From the NCBI GenBank assembly GCA_030374735.1, contig JASCIV010000617.1:1-15674 (forward strand): a DNA stretch of 15,674 nt, in the 5' to 3' direction. Source of the stretch: Gracilaria caudata (taxonomy: Eukaryota > Rhodophyta > Florideophyceae > Gracilariales > Gracilariaceae). Position numbers and translations under genes: made by a program. Below the pieces are notes generated by a model. It saw only the letters and a list, made by a program, of their open reading frames with translations, was not told where the DNA came from and ran no database searches. This document shows positions 15,570 through 15,674 of this stretch, piece after piece. Within the stretch, counting starts at the first letter, position 1; each line of letters begins with the position of its first letter.

Positions 15570-15674
15570 TGCTTCGTGCTTAATCCAAGCCATTTTGGCC
15601 CTCGCCATCGGTACTGTGCGCTTCCGCATCTTCCGGATCCGTTGCGGTAGCCTGCACCGAACCATGGGGCCTGA

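Noticed and set aside
1..15674. CRISPR arrays, rRNA and tRNA genes
   Set aside because: No regularly spaced repeat-spacer units, no rRNA-like conserved strings and no cloverleaf with a GGTTCGA-type arm were seen on either strand.

Overview
The window reads as nuclear DNA of a eukaryote with compact, mostly intron-poor genes. The best guess is a red alga: a plastid-type DEAD-box helicase starts with a transit-like leader carrying an early Phe (MVAF...), and the readable genes are single uninterrupted frames separated by 0.2-1.5 kb. This assignment is inference; no rRNA, tRNA or other marker gene is present to fix the lineage.

Layout from left to right. (1) 86-1555, minus strand: a 357-codon gene with a Myb/SANT-like block of the kind often seen in transposon-associated proteins. 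The same frame runs about 130 codons further upstream but is broken by one TAG at 1325-1327. (2) 1560-2826: no convincing gene; a 30-bp tandem repeat and two hairpins are present. (3) 2827-3441, plus: a 204-aa Arg/Gly-rich, probably RNA-binding protein. (4) 3442-4038: promoter region with a clear TATA box and a 19-aa upstream ORF, leading to (5) 4039-4761, plus: NC2 alpha (DRAP1/Bur6-type histone-fold transcription corepressor). (6) 4992-7286, minus, convergent with NC2 alpha: an organellar DEAD-box RNA helicase with a GUCT domain, six RRRDD repeats and an RGG tail. (7) 7287-8856: intergenic. (8) 8857-10407, plus, strongly GC-rich: an unusual protein with an N-terminal MGCLHS acylation motif, a long helical middle and a C-terminal J-like domain with HPD. 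(9) 10408-11501: intergenic with a cluster of palindromes, including a perfect 13-bp-arm one. (10) 11502-13250, plus, AT-richer: a 582-aa orphan protein with hydrophobic segments. (11) 14117-14317, plus: a possible 66-aa small protein. (12) about 14690-15674: non-coding sequence with recurrent GTGGC/GCCAC stem-loops, a TATA-like box, a primer-binding-site-like string and a canonical GTAAGT splice donor; possibly the LTR and leader of a retroelement that continues past the right edge, or the 5' region of a spliced gene.

The genes do not form an operon or obvious system. Three of them (RG-rich protein, NC2 alpha, DEAD-box helicase) concern RNA or transcription, but adjacency in a eukaryote is weak evidence of joint function. 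I did not find a clear new multi-gene system. The most promising items are the acylation-motif J protein, the orphan 582-aa protein and the structured right end. All homology statements come from recognising motifs by eye; no search was run.
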